Positions 61,155 through 64,000 of a stretch of 64,000 nt of DNA are shown piece after piece. The notes beneath the pieces are model-generated. The model made no database searches and was not told the DNA's origin. It saw nothing but the letters and a program-made list of their open reading frames with translations. This DNA is from Bacteroidota bacterium. GTDB taxonomy: Bacteria > Bacteroidota > Bacteroidia > Bacteroidales > Dysgonomonadaceae. How positions within the stretch are numbered: position 1 is the first letter of the stretch; every line of letters begins with the position of its first letter. The DNA lies in assembly GCA_023399295.1 (NCBI GenBank), contig JAEWQF010000038.1:1-64000 (forward strand), read 5' to 3'. A program made the translations under genes and the position numbers.

Positions 61155-62537
61155 ATGACATTGATCAAATCCATTTCCGGCATCAGAGGTACAATTGGCG
61201 GTGAACCGGGGGAAAATCTCACTCCCGCCGACATCGTGCGGTTTACGGCAGCCTATGCTACATTTATCAGGAACAAATCGAACGTGGGAAAACCCAGGAT
61301 TGTGGTGGGCCGCGATGCACGGATATCGGGCGAAATGGTACACCGTATCCTCACCGGCACACTCATGGCAATGGGATGCGACGTGACCGACATCGGCATG
61401 GCTACAACACCCACCACTGAAATCGCGGTGGTCCGTGAACATGCCACCGGGGGTATCATTATCACAGCCAGCCACAACCCGCGACAGTGGAACGCACTGA
61501 AACTGCTTAACAGCGAAGGCGAGTTTCTGAGTGCTGCCGAGGGTGCTGAAATATTGAGGCTGGCTGAGAGCGGATCCTACTCCTTTTCACCGGTAGATGA
61601 ACTGGGGAAGATCACACAAAAACAGTTTCTTCAGGAACATATCCAGTCGGTGCTTTCTCTCGAGTTGGTGGATGTCAAGGCAATCAGGGCTGCAAACTTC
61701 CGTGTGGCAGTAGACTGTGTCAACTCGGTGGGCGGCATCGCCGTCCCGGAGCTGCTCTACGCACTGGGAGTCAAAGAGATCTTTAAACTTCATTGTGCCC
61801 CACACGGCAACTTCTCCCACAACCCGGAGCCACTGCCACAGCACCTCACCGAGCTCTCCGCGCTGACACGCAGTTCAAAGGCCACCGTGGGATTTGCTGT
61901 CGACCCCGATGTGGATCGTTTGGCAATCTACTGCGAAGATGGAGAACCCTTCGGAGAGGAATACACACTGGTGGCGATGGCCGATTACATCCTGCAACAG
62001 ACACCCGGCAACACCGTCTCGAACCTCAGTTCAAGCCGCGCCCTGCGCGATGTCACCCTGGAACGGGGAGGCAGCTATCATGCCGCTGCGGTAGGCGAGG
62101 TGAATGTGGTGGAGAAGATGAAAGAGGTGGGCGCTGTCATTGGTGGGGAAGGAAATGGTGGCGTGATCTACCCCGCCTCACACTATGGCAGGGATGCATT
62201 GGTGGGGATTGCGCTCTTCCTCACTTACCTGGCTCGTTCGGGTAAATCACCCGCACAGCTGCGCAAGGAATACCCTGTCTACTACATGGCCAAACAGAAG
62301 GTGGAACTGACACCCGATATCGACACCGATGCATTATTGCAACAGATGAAAACGCGTTTCAGCGACCAGCAGGTAACCGATATTGACGGGGTAAAGATCG
62401 ATTTCATCGACAAGTGGGTGCACCTGCGTAAATCAAACACCGAGCCCATCATCCGGATCTATTCCGAAGCGGATTCACCGGAAGCGGCTGAGACAATCGG
62501 AAAAGAAATTATTGACCTGATCAGGAAACTGGCTTAG
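61155..62537 (+). CDS. Phosphohexomutase (phosphoglucosamine/phosphomannomutase family)
   Basis: A 460-residue alpha-D-phosphohexomutase. The four domains are marked by ISGIRGTIGG at the start, the phosphoserine loop in TASHNPRQWNALKL near 110, the metal loop DPDVDRLAIY near 250, sugar-binding GGEGNGGVIYP near 330, and the phosphate-binding HLRKSNTEPIIRIY near 420. The Bacteroidota member at this position is usually called glmM, which feeds UDP-GlcNAc synthesis, but phosphomannomutase activity cannot be excluded. It follows the DUF4827 gene by 43 bases. Confidence 0.9.
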   Translation: MTLIKSISGIRGTIGGEPGENLTPADIVRFTAAYATFIRNKSNVGKPRIVVGRDARISGEMVHRILTGTLMAMGCDVTDIGMATTPTTEIAVVREHATGGIIITASHNPRQWNALKLLNSEGEFLSAAEGAEILRLAESGSYSFSPVDELGKITQKQFLQEHIQSVLSLELVDVKAIRAANFRVAVDCVNSVGGIAVPELLYALGVKEIFKLHCAPHGNFSHNPEPLPQHLTELSALTRSSKATVGFAVDPDVDRLAIYCEDGEPFGEEYTLVAMADYILQQTPGNTVSNLSSSRALRDVTLERGGSYHAAAVGEVNVVEKMKEVGAVIGGEGNGGVIYPASHYGRDALVGIALFLTYLARSGKSPAQLRKEYPVYYMAKQKVELTPDIDTDALLQQMKTRFSDQQVTDIDGVKIDFIDKWVHLRKSNTEPIIRIYSEADSPEAAETIGKEIIDLIRKLA

Positions 62538-62570
62538 GCCAACCCGACCGACATTATTTTTACCACTCAC

Positions 62571-62598
62571 ATGCCACCTCACCACCATGACGTGGCAT
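62571..62598 (+). terminator. Weak hairpin between the phosphohexomutase and acyltransferase genes
   Basis: ATGCCAC (62571-62577) pairs with GTGGCAT (62592-62598) around a 14-base loop; only a short T stretch follows. It may attenuate rather than stop transcription. Confidence 0.4.
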
Positions 62599-62632
62599 TT
62601 GAGTTAGATAAACAGATAAGCATTTCGAGGGG

Positions 62633-63463
62633 ATGAAAGAGATACTGGTAAGCCACGACGATTTACGGGGGCTACACCCCATCTTTCGTGGCAGACACGG
62701 AGACAAAATGATCGATCTGGGCATGAAGATCGCCGCAATGAACGTTCCGAATGAGATTTACGACCGTTCCAAACACCTTACGGGTCCAGCCTTTTGTCGC
62801 GATGTACTGGATAAACTGGCAATCAAACGCACCCTGCGCAATGTAGAAGTGCTTGATCACTTCAGTGATCGCCCCTTTATCACTGTCTCCAACCATCCTT
62901 ACGGTCATATCGACGGCATCGCCATCATCGAAGCGCTGGCCAGTCGTTTCAACGATTTCCGGATGATGGTCAACTTCTTCCTGGGACTGATTGATACCAT
63001 GGAGGAGAACTTTATCAAAGTGAATCCGATGAAGGATTCCGAGAAAAAAAGCGTGACCTATGCCGGTATCCGCGAGAGCATCGCTCATCTGCGGCAGGGG
63101 CACCCGCTCGGTTTTTTTCCGGCTGGAGCCGTCTCCAACCTCTATGTGAAAAGGGGCAGGCCTGTGATTGAGGACCGGGAATGGGAGCCTGCAGCATTGA
63201 AGATCATTCGCAAGGTGAAGGTCCCGGTCATCCCGTTGCACATCTCCGGACACAACAGCCCGTTGTTCTACCTCTCACGCATCGTGGGGTGGCGCATTCG
63301 CAACCTGCGTCTCTGTCACGAGCTATACAACAAAAAAGGACACGAGATGGTGCTCACCTTTGGCGATCCCATCCTGCCGGACGAATTCAGTACCTTTGGC
63401 AACGATACCCGGGAACTTGGCCAATTCCTCAAGGCCAGAACCTATGCGTTGGGTCGATTCTGA
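62633..63463 (+). CDS. 1-acyl-glycerol-3-phosphate acyltransferase-family protein
   Basis: A 276-residue lysophospholipid or ornithine-lipid acyltransferase of the PlsC superfamily. The catalytic NHxxxxD motif appears as SNHPYGHIDG near 84-93; the second motif region is FFPAGAVSNLY near 160, and the third is VPVIPLHISGHNSP near 200. There is no predicted membrane helix, as in many hemolysin-like members of Bacteroidota. It likely acylates a lipid precursor at the inner membrane face. Confidence 0.85.
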   Translation: MKEILVSHDDLRGLHPIFRGRHGDKMIDLGMKIAAMNVPNEIYDRSKHLTGPAFCRDVLDKLAIKRTLRNVEVLDHFSDRPFITVSNHPYGHIDGIAIIEALASRFNDFRMMVNFFLGLIDTMEENFIKVNPMKDSEKKSVTYAGIRESIAHLRQGHPLGFFPAGAVSNLYVKRGRPVIEDREWEPAALKIIRKVKVPVIPLHISGHNSPLFYLSRIVGWRIRNLRLCHELYNKKGHEMVLTFGDPILPDEFSTFGNDTRELGQFLKARTYALGRF

Positions 63464-63480
63464 ATAATTGTGTATCTTTG
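63449..63480 (+). promoter_or_regulatory. Promoter of the sigma-54 activator gene
   Basis: TTG (63449-63451), 21-base spacer, TATCTTTG (63473-63480). It lies across the end of the acyltransferase gene, 30 bases before the ATG. Confidence 0.55.
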
Positions 63481-63509
63481 GTTGTTCATTTCTATTATAA
63501 TCGAGCGAT

Positions 63510-64000
63510 ATGGCTAAGCCCCCTCTTCAGCAAATAAAACAGCGTTACGGCATCATCGGAAACTCACCCGAACTTGACCGGGCTATTGACGTGGCTTTAC
63601 AGGTGGCTCCCACCGATCTGTCGGTACTGATTACCGGTGAGAGCGGCACCGGGAAGGAGAACTTCCCGCAGATTGTACACCAGTATAGCCGACGCAAGCA
63701 TGGACCCTATTTCGCAATCAACTGCGGCTCGATCCCTGAGGGAACTATCGACTCGGAATTGTTTGGGCATGAGAAGGGTTCGTTTACAGGTGCTACAGGC
63801 AGCCGTATGGGTTACTTCGAGGTGGCTGATGGCGGCACCCTTTTTCTCGACGAAGTGGGTGAATTGCCTCTCTCCACCCAGGCACGACTGCTGCGTGTAC
63901 TGGAAAGTGGCGAATTCATCAAAGTGGGCTCCTCAAAAGTGGAGAAAAGTGATGTGCGGGTGGTGGCTGCCACCAACATGGAGATGGTGAAGGCGGTGGA
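63510..64000 (+). CDS. Sigma-54-dependent transcription activator, truncated by the window
   Basis: The first 163 codons of an enhancer-binding protein. There is no receiver domain; the AAA+ domain begins almost at once. Walker A GESGTGKE is at 43-50, the sigma-54-contacting loop GSFTGA (usually GAFTGA) at 90-95, and Walker B LFLDEVGEL at 111-119. VAATN follows. Lacking an N-terminal sensor, it may be controlled by its own level or a partner. In relatives it is followed by an LptE-like gene and secG, which would be outside the window. Confidence 0.9.
   Translation, partial: MAKPPLQQIKQRYGIIGNSPELDRAIDVALQVAPTDLSVLITGESGTGKENFPQIVHQYSRRKHGPYFAINCGSIPEGTIDSELFGHEKGSFTGATGSRMGYFEVADGGTLFLDEVGELPLSTQARLLRVLESGEFIKVGSSKVEKSDVRVVAATNMEMVKAV

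Overview
The window is chromosomal core sequence from a member of the Bacteroidota, most likely order Bacteroidales and perhaps near the Proteiniphilum/Petrimonas/Dysgonomonas group. That placement is an inference. It rests on the 16S 5' end at the left edge, on promoters of the Bacteroidota type (-33 TTTG, -7 TAnnTTTG), and on gene orders I know from this phylum: ileS-dksA-lspA-DUF4296, rsfS-ftsH, adk-obg-pgeF, amidase-MCE, and rpe-comEC-DHH-DUF4827-phosphohexomutase. I recognise 52 protein genes with fair support, three intact-looking tRNAs plus tRNA-Cys (four in all), one degenerate tRNA fragment, the first bases of a 16S rRNA, and two weaker small ORFs.

Layout. 1-818: 16S 5' end (minus strand) with its promoter and leader. 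819-7657: lipid-A-type ABC exporter, a membrane-anchored NDP-sugar dehydratase, a C-terminal processing protease, dCMP deaminase and nadC. 7854-12847: rlmH, a secreted alpha/beta hydrolase, a small membrane protein, an AlkD-like protein, pepE and a sugar:H+ symporter. 12891-13330: tRNA-Leu/tRNA-Gly operon with a tRNA-Gly remnant in its leader. 13381-21457: antiporter, a Rieske-like lipoprotein, an aldo/keto reductase, mutL, a small membrane protein, an OstA-like protein and a SurA-like chaperone. 21582-30092: ppdK and the ileS-dksA-lspA-DUF4296 group. 30133-36408: an exonuclease-family hydrolase, an aminotransferase, an overlooked small transcription unit (32535-33010), tRNA-Ser, mltG, an aldo/keto reductase and ribF. 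36409-44681: a DUF1080 lipoprotein, rsfS-ftsH, a lipoprotein superoxide dismutase, adk-obg-pgeF, a coiled-coil protein and tRNA-Cys. 44731-52695: radA, tex, a nuclease/phosphoesterase/rnhB operon and dnaA. 53067-64000: MCE protein and amidase, a TlpA-type thioredoxin, then a long plus-strand run from rpe to a sigma-54 activator cut by the window edge.

How the genes work together. Envelope building dominates: lipid export, OstA/SurA outer-membrane assembly, lipoprotein signal peptidase, MltG, amidase, MCE lipid transport and several lipoproteins. Genome upkeep (mutL, radA, dnaA, rnhB, alkD-like) and translation (ileS, rlmH, rsfS, tRNAs) fill most of the rest. I see no insertion sequence, prophage, CRISPR array or recognisable defence island, and no clear new multi-gene system. 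The best unexplained items are small: a promoter-ORF-terminator unit at 32535-33010, the tRNA-Gly remnant at 13144-13217, a four-cysteine Rieske-like lipoprotein, and a superoxide dismutase carrying a lipoprotein signal.
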